Assembly: GCF_000317575.1 (NCBI RefSeq)
Contig: NC_019748.1
Coordinates: forward strand, 2,000,001 to 2,064,000
Direction: 5' to 3'
Length of the DNA stretch: 64,000 nt
Source of the DNA: Stanieria cyanosphaera PCC 7437
GTDB taxonomy: Bacteria; Cyanobacteriota; Cyanobacteriia; Cyanobacteriales; Xenococcaceae
Below are positions 8,747 to 17,818 of the stretch, piece after piece. Position numbers and translations under genes: made by a program. The notes beneath the pieces were generated by a model. It was given only the letters and a program-made list of their open reading frames with translations, made no database searches and was not told where the DNA came from. Positions within the stretch are counted from its first letter, which is position 1. Each line of letters opens with the position of its first letter.

Positions 8747-9086
8747 GCCTCAACCTGGAGAAATATGGTTAGTCCGATTTCCATTTAGCGATCTAACTTC
8801 TGCTAAACTAAGACCCGCACTTATCCTCGCAGTTCATCGAGAAGAAGTAATTATTTTGGGTATATTTTCTAAAATTCCTGCTGGTGTTTTGCACAATAGC
8901 TGGGTATTGATTCAAGATAGCGATGCTCAATTTTTACAAACAGGCTTAAAGAAAACATCGTTGATTAGAGCCGATAAAATAGCTACAGTCAGTATATCGG
9001 TATTTAAAAGAAAATTAGGCTACTTATCAATAGACTTATTAGTTAAAGTGCAAAAAGCTTTAAAAAATGTCTTGAATCTTGCTTAA
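8736..9086 (+). CDS. MazF/PemK-type endoribonuclease toxin
   Basis: The product is 116 residues from the ATG at 8736 (an alternative ATG is at 8739). It shows the PemK/MazF signature: PQPGEIWLVRFPFSD, KLRPALILAV and later KTSLIRADKIATV. MazF-family toxins cleave mRNA and are neutralised by the antitoxin encoded just upstream. The start is chosen because it overlaps the antitoxin stop at 8746; an in-frame upstream extension to 8715 would lie inside the antitoxin gene and adds seven residues with no family support. Length is normal, so the toxin is probably intact. Confidence 0.88.
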   Translation: MMSKPQPGEIWLVRFPFSDLTSAKLRPALILAVHREEVIILGIFSKIPAGVLHNSWVLIQDSDAQFLQTGLKKTSLIRADKIATVSISVFKRKLGYLSIDLLVKVQKALKNVLNLA

Positions 9087-9162
9087 GAGTTCTTTTAATA
9101 ATCTTTGATATGTAGCTTGTAAAGTAGATACATAGTGCGATCGCATTTATCAATTAATGTTC

Positions 9163-9323
9163 TTATTCTTCCTCAAGTAAATCGGCTCGCAGATCGTCTA
9201 AAGTTCCTCGTTTAGCTTGTCCTGTTTCAATTGCTTTCAAAGTTTGAGTCGCATTGTAAGCAATTTCTGTTCTTTTCTTCTCAATCCGTCGTTAAGTTGT
9301 TGAATAGATACAGTCTCACTCAT
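9163..9323 (-). pseudogene. Frameshifted small gene, antitoxin-like
   Basis: An ATG at 9323 begins MSETVSIQQLND; a one-base frameshift then moves the coding sense to RRIEKKRTEIAYNATQTL and on to the end GTLDDLRADLLEEE at the stop 9163. The 161-base span is not a multiple of three, and joining both frames gives a plausible 53-residue acidic protein. It may be a dead partner of another toxin-antitoxin module or simply a decayed small gene. The family is not identified. Confidence 0.5.
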
Positions 9324-9550
9324 AAATAATAGTTTTTATGCCTAAGTATAGAAGCTCGATTTTTATTGTAGTGCGATTAAAGCTCTAATCATTGGAATCG
9401 TATTTTAAACAAAACAGTCTTGATCGCATAAAGTTTGTCAAGATGTTAAAAGCGCGATCGCTGTTGTCTAAACAATTTAAATCAACCAAAACTTTAGCTT
9501 TTTTAGATGATGATAATTGATCTGACAAAAAAAAACTGAACCAGGTTTAG

Positions 9551-9567
9551 GGTGGGCCATGCCCACC
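9551..9567 (-). terminator. Hairpin after the CHAT gene (dispersed GGTGGGC repeat)
   Basis: GGTGGGC-CAT-GCCCACC is a perfect 7-bp stem with a 3-base loop, 12 bases downstream of the CHAT gene stop on the minus strand. A long T-run on that strand begins about 20 bases further on. Similar GGTGGGC..GCCCACC hairpins are common dispersed repeats in cyanobacteria, so it may be repeat-derived. Confidence 0.5.
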
Positions 9568-9578
9568 TTAATTATTTT

Positions 9579-12302
9579 CTATAACCAATTTCCTACCAGG
9601 ACAAAAGGAGCCCAATAGTAAGGATGACGATATTGAGAGTCGGGAGTTTGTAATAAAGTAAGTTGAGCTTGGCGTAATGCTTGAGCTTTATTAATTTGAG
9701 TGTTACTAGCTAAGTTTTGATAAAAGTAACCCATCAATTCGGATGTCGCATCGTCATTAGCACCCCAAAGAGTTGCTAAAGTACTCCGTGCGCCAGCGCG
9801 AACAGCCACACCAGCTAATCCCAACACCGCTTGATTATCACCTTCTGCTGTATTACAAGCACTAAGAACCAGTAATTCAATTGGTTTAGTTCTTCTCAGG
9901 CTACCTACTTTGAGTAAATTATCTAATTGTTTGACATTGATTAGTTTATTGCCTGTAGGATCGCCACTGACGATAAAAGTTTGGTCAGAAGTAGAACTAA
10001 ATTGACCATGAGTAGCAAGGTGAACTACGGGAAAATCCGATTGTTGTAGTCTTTGTTGAAGACTAGCTTGAGTAAATTGATTATTCAGGAGAATTTCTGA
10101 GTCTTTGAAGATAGTTTTAATGACTTTTAACTCTTCTTCTACTTTAGGAATAGGAGGAAGTTCTAGTTCTGGTAATCCTTGAGTTACCCCAGCAGCTAAG
10201 ACTTTAATCGGTTGTCTGGCAAGGGGTTGAGGATTAGTTAGCTGTAAGCCGGAACTAAGAGCAACATTGTAATCTTTTTCAATCAGATAGGTTTTTTGTT
10301 CTCTGTCATAAAGCATTGCCATCGGAATGTTCCGCAAAGAACCATCTAAAACAAATACTAAGGTTTTAACTTTGTGTTTGGTTAAATCTGGCTCGATGGG
10401 TCGAATTAACCAATCATAGATTGTTTCAGCTAGAGGTAAAATATCTTGATTGAGGGATGTTTGTAGGTTTGTTTCAATCTGTTGTAATTGTCCTCTTTGT
10501 TCTGTTGTTCCTCTGGTACTTCTGACTTGTTCAGCAACTCCTGGATCTCGAAAAGCATTGTTGCGTAATTGCTTGATTGTTCTTTGAACTTCTTGTTTGG
10601 AAATATCGGTATAGTAACGTCGTAAATCTTGTCCAGGAATTGTAGCAATTACTTCTAAACGTTGATCCAAAATAATTGGATAAATAACGGCTGCTTGCTG
10701 GTCAACCTGATCGATAATAACTGGTTCTTCAGCAACTTCAGAACAAGGATCACGGAAGAAGTTATCTAGTTCTACAATTTGAAGTGATTCTAAGACATCC
10801 CGAGCTTTGTTGAGTTCTGCTTGCGTAGGTTCTTCTTTTAACAAAATACTCACAAATTCACGAAAAATAGGCTCTACAGGAGTAGTAGCTAAATCAGTCC
10901 GCAAAGCTTTAATTGTATTAAAGGAGGCTTCGTAAGCTGCGATCGCACCTGGACGATCATTTTCTTGGTTAAGAATTCTACCTAGTTGTCTTTGCCAACG
11001 ATAGGCAATTTCGGGATAATCTGTGGTAGGAACGAGTTGAATGGCTTGTTCAGTTAATCTTTTGGCTTCCGAGTATTGTTGCTGTTTTTCGTAAAGTTGA
11101 CCTAAATAACCCAACGCTTCTGCTTCTGCGGAGTTGTTCTTAATTTGACGTGCATCTTTAGCTGCTACAGCAAGTATTTGAGCCGTATTAGCATCAACTA
11201 TTCCTTGGCGAATTAAACTTTGAGCGTAGTTAATTCGAGAAAAAATACCAATGCGACTGGCAGGTAAGTTACTAACTTTGGGTTGTAGTTGTTGACTTAA
11301 AGCAACAATCTGGGGTTGTAGTTGATTGGCTAACTGATATTGAAGTTGTACTGCACCAGTTCTAACTTGGTTTAAGAAACTGGCATCAGTAATACCTAAT
11401 TCATCAAGATTATTTTGTAGTTCTGTGGTAGCTGTTTGCCAAAATTCCCAAGAATCGATTAGTAAACTCAAATGATTTAATTCGGCTCGAAGTCCATTGA
11501 AATCAGAATTTTCAACTGTAGCTGCTTGTTGATAATAATTGAGTGCTGGTTGATAAGGCTTTAGTGCAGCAGTAGCCGAACCTCCCTGGTTAGATACTAC
11601 ATCAAGCGCAACAGTTTGGGGAGGAAAGCGATTTTGGTTTTGTTCAGCGATCGCTCTAGCTGTGTTGCCTAAACTTAGTAAAGCAGCAGTGGTTTCTACA
11701 GGGGAATCAACCGCTTTGGCAGTATCTAAACTAAAATTAAGAACTGATTCTGCTACATGACCATAACCAGTTTCACGTAAATAGTCACCTAAACGCAATA
11801 ATCCTGTCGCTTTATTGAGAGAATCGGGTTGTTCAATAATTGGTTTCAGGATGGTTTTAACTTGTTGTTGGGGTTGGGAGTCTTGCTCGACGTTGGCTAC
11901 TAAATTCTGTTCGATTGATTGAGCCTTTTGTTGCAATTGAAGACAATTAAACTGCTCTACAGCAAAAGCCTCTAAAACAGTCTGACAAGATTGGGGATAA
12001 AGTCCTAAAGCTTGTTGAGCAGTAGCAGTATTAATCAAACTTTCTGTTTTACCTTCCAGATTTCCAGCAGTAGCATAAAGCTCGGCAGCTTCCTGCCAAT
12101 TTGCGATCGCTTGATCTAATTTTCCTGCTTCATAAAAGGTTCTGCCTTGTTGAGCCAGATTTGCTGGTTGAGCAGCAATAACTTTTCCTTCTAGAGAAAG
12201 GACAGGTAGACACAAAGTAGTAATCAGTCCCAAACCTGCTAATAAAATAATTCTTAGGTGTCGCTTTAAAACACGAGACAGTATCTCTATACGAATCTTC
12301 AT
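9579..12302 (-). CDS. Secreted TPR-CHAT domain protein (putative caspase-like peptidase)
   Basis: The 907 residues comprise an N-terminal signal peptide or anchor (about 15-45), TPR-like helical repeats (about 47-130, 170-215 and 355-460), and a C-terminal CHAT domain (about 600-907). The catalytic pair of the caspase/CHAT clan is visible: His in HLATHG near residue 765 and Cys in VLSACNT near 816. The start codon is 30 bases after the stop of the TpsB gene, so the two are probably co-transcribed. This suggests that the CHAT protein acts in the periplasm or at the surface, perhaps processing an exported TpsA substrate; that is inference. Substrate and activation are unknown. Confidence 0.9.
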   Translation of the reverse strand: MKIRIEILSRVLKRHLRIILLAGLGLITTLCLPVLSLEGKVIAAQPANLAQQGRTFYEAGKLDQAIANWQEAAELYATAGNLEGKTESLINTATAQQALGLYPQSCQTVLEAFAVEQFNCLQLQQKAQSIEQNLVANVEQDSQPQQQVKTILKPIIEQPDSLNKATGLLRLGDYLRETGYGHVAESVLNFSLDTAKAVDSPVETTAALLSLGNTARAIAEQNQNRFPPQTVALDVVSNQGGSATAALKPYQPALNYYQQAATVENSDFNGLRAELNHLSLLIDSWEFWQTATTELQNNLDELGITDASFLNQVRTGAVQLQYQLANQLQPQIVALSQQLQPKVSNLPASRIGIFSRINYAQSLIRQGIVDANTAQILAVAAKDARQIKNNSAEAEALGYLGQLYEKQQQYSEAKRLTEQAIQLVPTTDYPEIAYRWQRQLGRILNQENDRPGAIAAYEASFNTIKALRTDLATTPVEPIFREFVSILLKEEPTQAELNKARDVLESLQIVELDNFFRDPCSEVAEEPVIIDQVDQQAAVIYPIILDQRLEVIATIPGQDLRRYYTDISKQEVQRTIKQLRNNAFRDPGVAEQVRSTRGTTEQRGQLQQIETNLQTSLNQDILPLAETIYDWLIRPIEPDLTKHKVKTLVFVLDGSLRNIPMAMLYDREQKTYLIEKDYNVALSSGLQLTNPQPLARQPIKVLAAGVTQGLPELELPPIPKVEEELKVIKTIFKDSEILLNNQFTQASLQQRLQQSDFPVVHLATHGQFSSTSDQTFIVSGDPTGNKLINVKQLDNLLKVGSLRRTKPIELLVLSACNTAEGDNQAVLGLAGVAVRAGARSTLATLWGANDDATSELMGYFYQNLASNTQINKAQALRQAQLTLLQTPDSQYRHPYYWAPFVLVGNWL

Positions 12303-12332
12303 TGTCTTGCCCTAATTGAATGGGTAAATTGA

Positions 12333-14114
12333 TTAAAAAGGTAAATATTCTAAAGAAAAATAAATTCCGTCTTCCTGTAAGGTTCGGTCTTGATCTTCCA
12401 CTTCTACTAAAGGAATACCCCAATCTAAACGAGCATTCAAGCGATCGCTCAGGGATAGTTGCAAACCTAAACCCAAAGAAAAGAGGGTATCTTCGTCTTG
12501 TTGGTTGTTATCATCTGATTTGTTCCAAGTTGTACCAAAATCCAGAAAAGGAATTACTGCAACCGAACTAGTATTTTCATTCCAGCGTAAAACGGGAATT
12601 CTAACTTCTGCGGAAGCAAAAATGCCACTATCTCCTAGTAAAGCATCCTGACGATAACCCCGTGCGCTTTCTGCACCACCCAAACTAAACTGTTCTAAAG
12701 GAACAAGTTGACTCGTTGAAAGTTGAAGATCCGAACGCAACAACAGATTAATATTAGATTCAGCATCGAGTTGACGTAACCATTGAGCTTGACCCCGCCA
12801 AGCAAAAAACTTGCTATCTGGTGCATTCTCATTAATCGTTGAATCAAACAAATCCAAACCCACACTAAATTGCGACCGCGCTGCTAAAACTTCTCTACGA
12901 GTACGTCTAGTCCAATCTTGGAAAAATCGCACTGCCGATACTGTCGTTTCCCCGTCGTCATTAGCTCCCACTGACAGAGGAAAAGGATCATTTAATAAAG
13001 TAGTTTTATTTGCTTGACGAGAAAGTTCTACTCCCACCGCTAACTCTTGAGTAGAATCAGCATTAGCAGTTAAAAGAATTGGTTGCCGAAAAGTCAATTG
13101 ATATTGATCGGTTTCCGAATCAATATCAAGCTCATCAAAAGGTGGTTCAACAATCTCACTTTCAACAAAACGATAGCGAAAACCAACTGTACCGTTCAGA
13201 GAATTAATCGGAACTGTATACCCTGCTTCATAATCATCCGAACCATCAGTATTTTTATAAACAAAACTAGCGCGATCGCCTTCTCCAGCAAAGTTATTAT
13301 GATTAAGGGCAATTCCCCGTTGAAAACTTCCGACACTAGGAGTACGACTATTATTAACAAATAATTCTGGTTTAAACGCAGGTGCTTGATTAACTTCTAC
13401 TTCCAAATTCCAGCGATCGCGCCTTGCCCCGACAGATAGTTCTGCTGTTAAATTTTCTACTAAAGGATCTAACTGTAATAGTTGTAGTGACTCTTGCAGT
13501 TTATTAATATTTAAAGGAGTTTTTCCACCACGAGCAACTCGACTGCGAACATACTCTTCACTCAATCTACCGTTAACTTTAACCGCAATATCTTCCAGTC
13601 TTCCCTCAATAATTTGAACCTTAATGACACCATCTTGAATATCTTGTTGGGGAACAACTGCACCTGAATTGATATAACCTTGACTGTTATAAAATCTAGT
13701 TAAAATTGTTTCTACTTGAAGCAACTCAGCAAAAGTAATCGGACGATTAGTATATTGCTTAATTAATTCTTGTAACTCTTCCTCGTCAAAAACTGTACTT
13801 CCTTCAATTTGAAACTGTTTGACTTCAACTGTGCCTGATAAATCCCCTGGTTGTTGTCCTGGTGGAGTTGCTGGCGGTTGTTCTAACAGATCTTCTAAAG
13901 GTGGTAGCGGTTTTAACTGTGGTGATTCTGGTTGAGTTGGTTCAATCGGAGTAAAAGGTGGAATGTTTGGTCGAGGTGATGCATCAGGAGGTAATGATTG
14001 AGCCTCAACTGGTAGATTGCTTCCTAAGACTAACATTATTGGAAAAGCGACTACCGAAGGTAGCAGCGAAGCGATCGATGTTTTTTGAAATAAATAGTGC
14101 CAAAAGCTGTTCAT
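12333..14114 (-). CDS. Two-partner secretion outer-membrane transporter TpsB (ShlB/FhaC/HecB family)
   Basis: Omp85-superfamily pore that exports a TpsA exoprotein. The 593 residues show a signal segment (about 10-38), a Pro-rich linker (39-95), two POTRA-like domains (about 95-170, KQFQIEGSTVFDEEEL, and 175-250) and a C-terminal beta barrel. The barrel holds the lid-loop motif ARGYRQD near residue 490 and ends in Phe, as outer-membrane proteins do. It is the first gene of an apparent operon with the CHAT gene. The only TpsA-like gene in the window is at 57-61 kb; whether it is the partner cannot be told from sequence. Confidence 0.93.
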   Translation of the reverse strand: MNSFWHYLFQKTSIASLLPSVVAFPIMLVLGSNLPVEAQSLPPDASPRPNIPPFTPIEPTQPESPQLKPLPPLEDLLEQPPATPPGQQPGDLSGTVEVKQFQIEGSTVFDEEELQELIKQYTNRPITFAELLQVETILTRFYNSQGYINSGAVVPQQDIQDGVIKVQIIEGRLEDIAVKVNGRLSEEYVRSRVARGGKTPLNINKLQESLQLLQLDPLVENLTAELSVGARRDRWNLEVEVNQAPAFKPELFVNNSRTPSVGSFQRGIALNHNNFAGEGDRASFVYKNTDGSDDYEAGYTVPINSLNGTVGFRYRFVESEIVEPPFDELDIDSETDQYQLTFRQPILLTANADSTQELAVGVELSRQANKTTLLNDPFPLSVGANDDGETTVSAVRFFQDWTRRTRREVLAARSQFSVGLDLFDSTINENAPDSKFFAWRGQAQWLRQLDAESNINLLLRSDLQLSTSQLVPLEQFSLGGAESARGYRQDALLGDSGIFASAEVRIPVLRWNENTSSVAVIPFLDFGTTWNKSDDNNQQDEDTLFSLGLGLQLSLSDRLNARLDWGIPLVEVEDQDRTLQEDGIYFSLEYLPF

Positions 14115-14445
14115 TTTAAGTGATTATTATTAGATTGCTTTGCCTAGCTGGCTTTATTTGGTTAATTTTGTTTTTCCCAGAATAGGATAAGTACAAACTC
14201 TTAGACAAGTTACTCAAATTTTTTTCGTATAAATACAGTTATTTTGATTGGAATTAGCAATCCTTTGAACTAAACATCAGAAATATTGTGGTTAAATTAT
14301 CTGTTATTACTTTCCAGATTTTCCGTATTTTTATGCAAAATAAAGCTATAAGCAACATTTCTTTATACATACTGTTAATTAGTTGTAATATTATCCATTT
14401 AACGCTCAAAACAATATTAATTAAGGCTTTTAAATTCAATACCAA
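14115..14445. other. Intergenic region upstream of the TpsB-CHAT operon
   Basis: AT-rich DNA between the TpsB start and the glgB terminator. It should hold the promoter for TpsB-CHAT. The short opposing open frames here lack coding character. Confidence 0.4.
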
Positions 14446-14492
14446 CCAAAAAAAATGGGCATTCCCATCATTGTTAGAGGAGAATACCCATT
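14446..14492 (-). terminator. Rho-independent terminator of glgB
   Basis: On the minus strand AATGGGTATTC pairs with GAATGCCCATT (one mismatch) across an 18-19 base loop, followed by a run of eight or more T. It lies about 130 bases downstream of the glgB stop codon. Confidence 0.75.
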
Positions 14493-14619
14493 GAGCTACT
14501 AATCTTACTAGTCTAAGAGGTTGTCTGATCGATCTAATTTGCTACCTAAAAGTCCGCGCTCATCTCTCAAGTTGCGAAAACAAATAATAAAAGAGTCGAT
14601 CAAACTTTTTAAATATCTT

Positions 14620-16914
14620 CTAAGCTTTGTTCACAGCAGCATTTGTTAGAGAGCGATCGATTTTGAAAATTAATACGCCTAAAGGTGGTAAACATAAATC
14701 AAGAGAATAAGGCAAATTGTGGAAAGACCATTCTTCAGTCCACTTACCGCCTAAATTTCCCATGTTGCTACCGCCGTATTTCTTGGCATCGCTGTTAAAG
14801 ACTTCTGTATAAAAACCAGCCTCTGGTACACCAATGCGATAGTGACTATGAGGTTGAGGAGTAAAATTACACATCACTACTAAAAAGTCATTGGGGTCTT
14901 TACTACGACGAATAAAAGAAACCACACTATGACGATTATCGCTACAATCAATCCACTCAAAACCAGGTTCTTCAAAATCTCTGGTATAAAGGGCTGGTTG
15001 ATCTTTATAAACTTGATTTAGTTCGCTAAAAAATTGTTTGAGTTGAACATGGCGGTCATATTGCAACAAATGCCATTCTAAATCTCCCCAAACATTCCAC
15101 TCACTCCACTGGGCAAATTCCATACTCATAAACATGGTCTTTTTGCCTGGATGAGTAAACATAAAGGAAAATAAACAGCGAACGTTAGCAAATTTTTGCC
15201 ATTCGTCCCCTGGCATTTTACCAATTATGTTGCTTTTACCGTGAACAACTTCATCGTGGGAAAGTGCCAACATATAGTTTTCGCTGTGGTGATACCACAT
15301 ACTAAAGGTAATGTTGTTTTGGTGGAATTGACGAAACCAAGGATCCATCGAAAAGTAATCCAACATATCGTGCATCCAACCCATATTCCACTTGAGGTTG
15401 AAGCCTAAACCACCCGTGTATGTCGGCCAAGAAACCATCGGCCAAGCAGTAGATTCTTCAGCAATGGAGAGAACTCCAGGGAAATAGCTAAAGAGTAGAC
15501 TATTAACTTGACGTAGAAAGTCGGCTGCTTCAATATTTTCTCTGCCACCGTATTGATTGGTAACCCATTCCCCTTCTTTGCGACAGTAATCGAGATATAA
15601 CATCGATGCTACAGCATCAACCCTGATGCCATCAATATGATATTTATCGAACCAGAAGAGGGCATTGGCAACCAGGAAATTTCTGACTTCGTTACGGCTG
15701 TAGTTGAAGACTAAGGTTCCCCATTCTTTGTGTTCGCCTTTACGGGGATCAGCGTGTTCGTAGAGATGAGTACCATCAAAGAAAGCTAAACCATGTCCGT
15801 CTTTGGGAAAGTGTCCAGGTACCCAATCGACAATTACCCCAATTCCGTTTTGGTGGCATTGATCGATAAAGTACATTAAATCTTCTGGATTTCCATAACG
15901 AGAAGTAGGGGCATAATAACCAGTTACTTGATAACCCCAAGAACCATCAAAGGGATGTTCGGCAATAGGTAATAACTCGATGTGAGTATAACCTAGTTCT
16001 TTAACATAGGGAATAAGTTGTTCTGCTAATTCGTAATAACTGAGAAATCTTGCGTCTGGTTTCCAGTCTGAAACTTGAACTGGTTCAACTTCTCCTGAAA
16101 GTAGTTTAGTTTTTTCTGAGGAAGAAGCGTGTAACCAAGAACCGATATGAAGTTCGTAGACAGAAACAGGTTGAGTGAGAGGATCGCTATGACGACGTTG
16201 ATCCAGCCACTCATCATCATTCCATTGATAATTATTTAAATCGGCAACTACAGAAGCTGTTTTTGGTCTAACTTCTTGTTGGAAACCATAAGGGTCGGAT
16301 TTTTCATAAATATGTCCTTCCCAGTTTTTAATTTCGTATTTATATGTAGTTCCTATTCCTAATTCGGGGATAAATAATTCCCAAATTCCATTGCCTCGTT
16401 TACGCATTTGGTGTTCTCTGCCATCCCATTTGTTAAAATCGCCAAGAACCGAGACGTTACGGGCATTAGGCGCCCAGACAACAAAAGAAACTCCTTTGAC
16501 TCCATCAATAACGGCTGGATGCGCGCCCATTTTTTCGTAGATACGATGATGATTGCCTTCGGCAAACAAATGGATATCAAAATCAGTTATTTGGGGTGAA
16601 CGAAAAGCGTAAGGATCGTAAATGACTCTTTCGCGATCGCCTTCTTTAATTTTTAATTGATAGTTAGTTAATTGAGCATTTTCAATCGTACAAATAAAAA
16701 AGTTGGGATGATGCAAACTATGCATCGGATATTGTGTCCTTTCTTCTGGAAAAATTACCCAGGCTGCACTAGCTTTGGGAAGATAGGCACGAATAACCCA
16801 ACTGTTGATTTTGCCGTTTTGATCTAATGGATGACAACCTAAAATTTCAAAAGGGTCGTGATGCAGATTATGAACGATTTGATTGACTTGTTCAGGAGCT
16901 ATAGTTGAAGACAT
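14620..16914 (-). CDS. glgB: 1,4-alpha-glucan branching enzyme
   Basis: Introduces alpha-1,6 branches into glycogen, the carbon store of cyanobacteria. The 764-residue length is normal. There is an N-terminal glucan-binding region, a CBM48 domain (about 140-210), and a GH13 catalytic barrel with nucleophile Asp433 (DGIRVDAV), acid/base Glu486 (SIAEES) and the third Asp in [10 protein letters not shown]. The sequence [18 protein letters not shown] is typical of the family. It is transcribed alone, with its own terminator; no other glg gene is nearby. Confidence 0.98.
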   Translation of the reverse strand: MSSTIAPEQVNQIVHNLHHDPFEILGCHPLDQNGKINSWVIRAYLPKASAAWVIFPEERTQYPMHSLHHPNFFICTIENAQLTNYQLKIKEGDRERVIYDPYAFRSPQITDFDIHLFAEGNHHRIYEKMGAHPAVIDGVKGVSFVVWAPNARNVSVLGDFNKWDGREHQMRKRGNGIWELFIPELGIGTTYKYEIKNWEGHIYEKSDPYGFQQEVRPKTASVVADLNNYQWNDDEWLDQRRHSDPLTQPVSVYELHIGSWLHASSSEKTKLLSGEVEPVQVSDWKPDARFLSYYELAEQLIPYVKELGYTHIELLPIAEHPFDGSWGYQVTGYYAPTSRYGNPEDLMYFIDQCHQNGIGVIVDWVPGHFPKDGHGLAFFDGTHLYEHADPRKGEHKEWGTLVFNYSRNEVRNFLVANALFWFDKYHIDGIRVDAVASMLYLDYCRKEGEWVTNQYGGRENIEAADFLRQVNSLLFSYFPGVLSIAEESTAWPMVSWPTYTGGLGFNLKWNMGWMHDMLDYFSMDPWFRQFHQNNITFSMWYHHSENYMLALSHDEVVHGKSNIIGKMPGDEWQKFANVRCLFSFMFTHPGKKTMFMSMEFAQWSEWNVWGDLEWHLLQYDRHVQLKQFFSELNQVYKDQPALYTRDFEEPGFEWIDCSDNRHSVVSFIRRSKDPNDFLVVMCNFTPQPHSHYRIGVPEAGFYTEVFNSDAKKYGGSNMGNLGGKWTEEWSFHNLPYSLDLCLPPLGVLIFKIDRSLTNAAVNKA

Positions 16915-17095
16915 TAAACTACCAGTTATCGAGCAACGTAAAATAGAGAACTTTGTCAGTTTTTTATTTTTGTTAAATATTTTTATATAACTTTAACTAT
17001 TTTTTACACCTTAAATTCAATTAATCTTGATTTTTTGGCTTCAATTTTAGTTTTGGCAATATAGTTAATCGAGAACGGTAGTATTGTTTTGATGA

Positions 17096-17389
17096 TTAGA
17101 AAGGAAAAAAAGTTTTAAACAATTTGCGGATTTGAAGTAAAAAAATTAGTTGGCGAAGCTCTGGGTTTAATTCTTGTGCAAAAGGGATTTGCGCTATTTC
17201 TATTTGCAGTTGAGCATATTCGGCAGCCGTTAATGGTTCACCTGTAATTGGCGATCGCGCTTCTAAGATTATTTCGGTTCGTAAAATTTCTTCGGGCAAA
17301 TCTTCTGGTGGTGGTAAAGTCAAACCAGTTTGTGATACAAGAGTAATTAAAGCAGTTAAGCTGACATACCAAATTCGATTTTTCATCAA
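17096..17389 (-). CDS. Small secreted hypothetical protein
   Basis: The 97-residue product has a signal-peptide-like N-terminus (about 5-24) followed by LPPPEDLPEEILRTEIILEARSP in two parts, a GEPLTAAEYAQLQ helix and a basic hydrophobic tail. The LPPPED-EVLRTEI-RSP-G-PLTAAEY pattern recurs in small cyanobacterial hypothetical proteins. Probably periplasmic; function unknown. It may be co-transcribed with glgB (180-base gap), but the gap makes separate transcription as likely. Confidence 0.7.
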   Translation of the reverse strand: MMKNRIWYVSLTALITLVSQTGLTLPPPEDLPEEILRTEIILEARSPITGEPLTAAEYAQLQIEIAQIPFAQELNPELRQLIFLLQIRKLFKTFFPF

Positions 17390-17818
17390 AGCCTTCTAGT
17401 TTCCAAAGTTGAAATTTTAAACTTAATCTCCTTTCACAATTGCATTTTGAGCTACCGTAAGAAATTATATCAGGTTCGCTTATAGTTCGGTTGCTATACT
17501 AACGCCTAAAAGTAACAAAAATTGCCATCAGAAATATTTTTGATGGCATCGATGCTAGTTTGGTAATTCAAGGTTGTGGTTAAGTGTAAATTTTTGCTAT
17601 TACAATGTACGCTTTTTAGATGAATAGACTACAAAGTTAATTAAACTAAACTTTTCCCTATTCCCTCGAAGAATTAATCTGGTTTACTTAATTGAAAACT
17701 GCCGTAATTTGAAGCAAAAAAAGAAAACATAATTTTTATATGGGGGGAATTACAATTCCCCCTTATGATATGTATTGCCTACCTTTTTAGTAGGGGCAAA
17801 TCGCTCCTACTTTTCTTT
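17390..17818. other. Intergenic region with two hairpins
   Basis: No gene seen. GGGGGAATT/AATTCCCCC (17743-17762) is a perfect but tightly looped inverted repeat. AGTAGGGGC-AAATC-GCTCCTACT (17789-17811, one G-T pair) is followed on the plus strand by a T-rich tail (17811-17820), the orientation of a plus-strand terminator, although no plus-strand gene precedes it. See the finding on a possible small RNA. Confidence 0.45.

Noticed and set aside
7869-9086. Complete mobile integron
   Set aside because: No integrase gene, no attI and only one attC-like site are visible, so only an orphan or relic cassette can be proposed.
12320-12571. Plus-strand open frame across the TpsB-CHAT junction
   Set aside because: Antisense to the C-terminal barrel of TpsB, whose coding evidence is strong.
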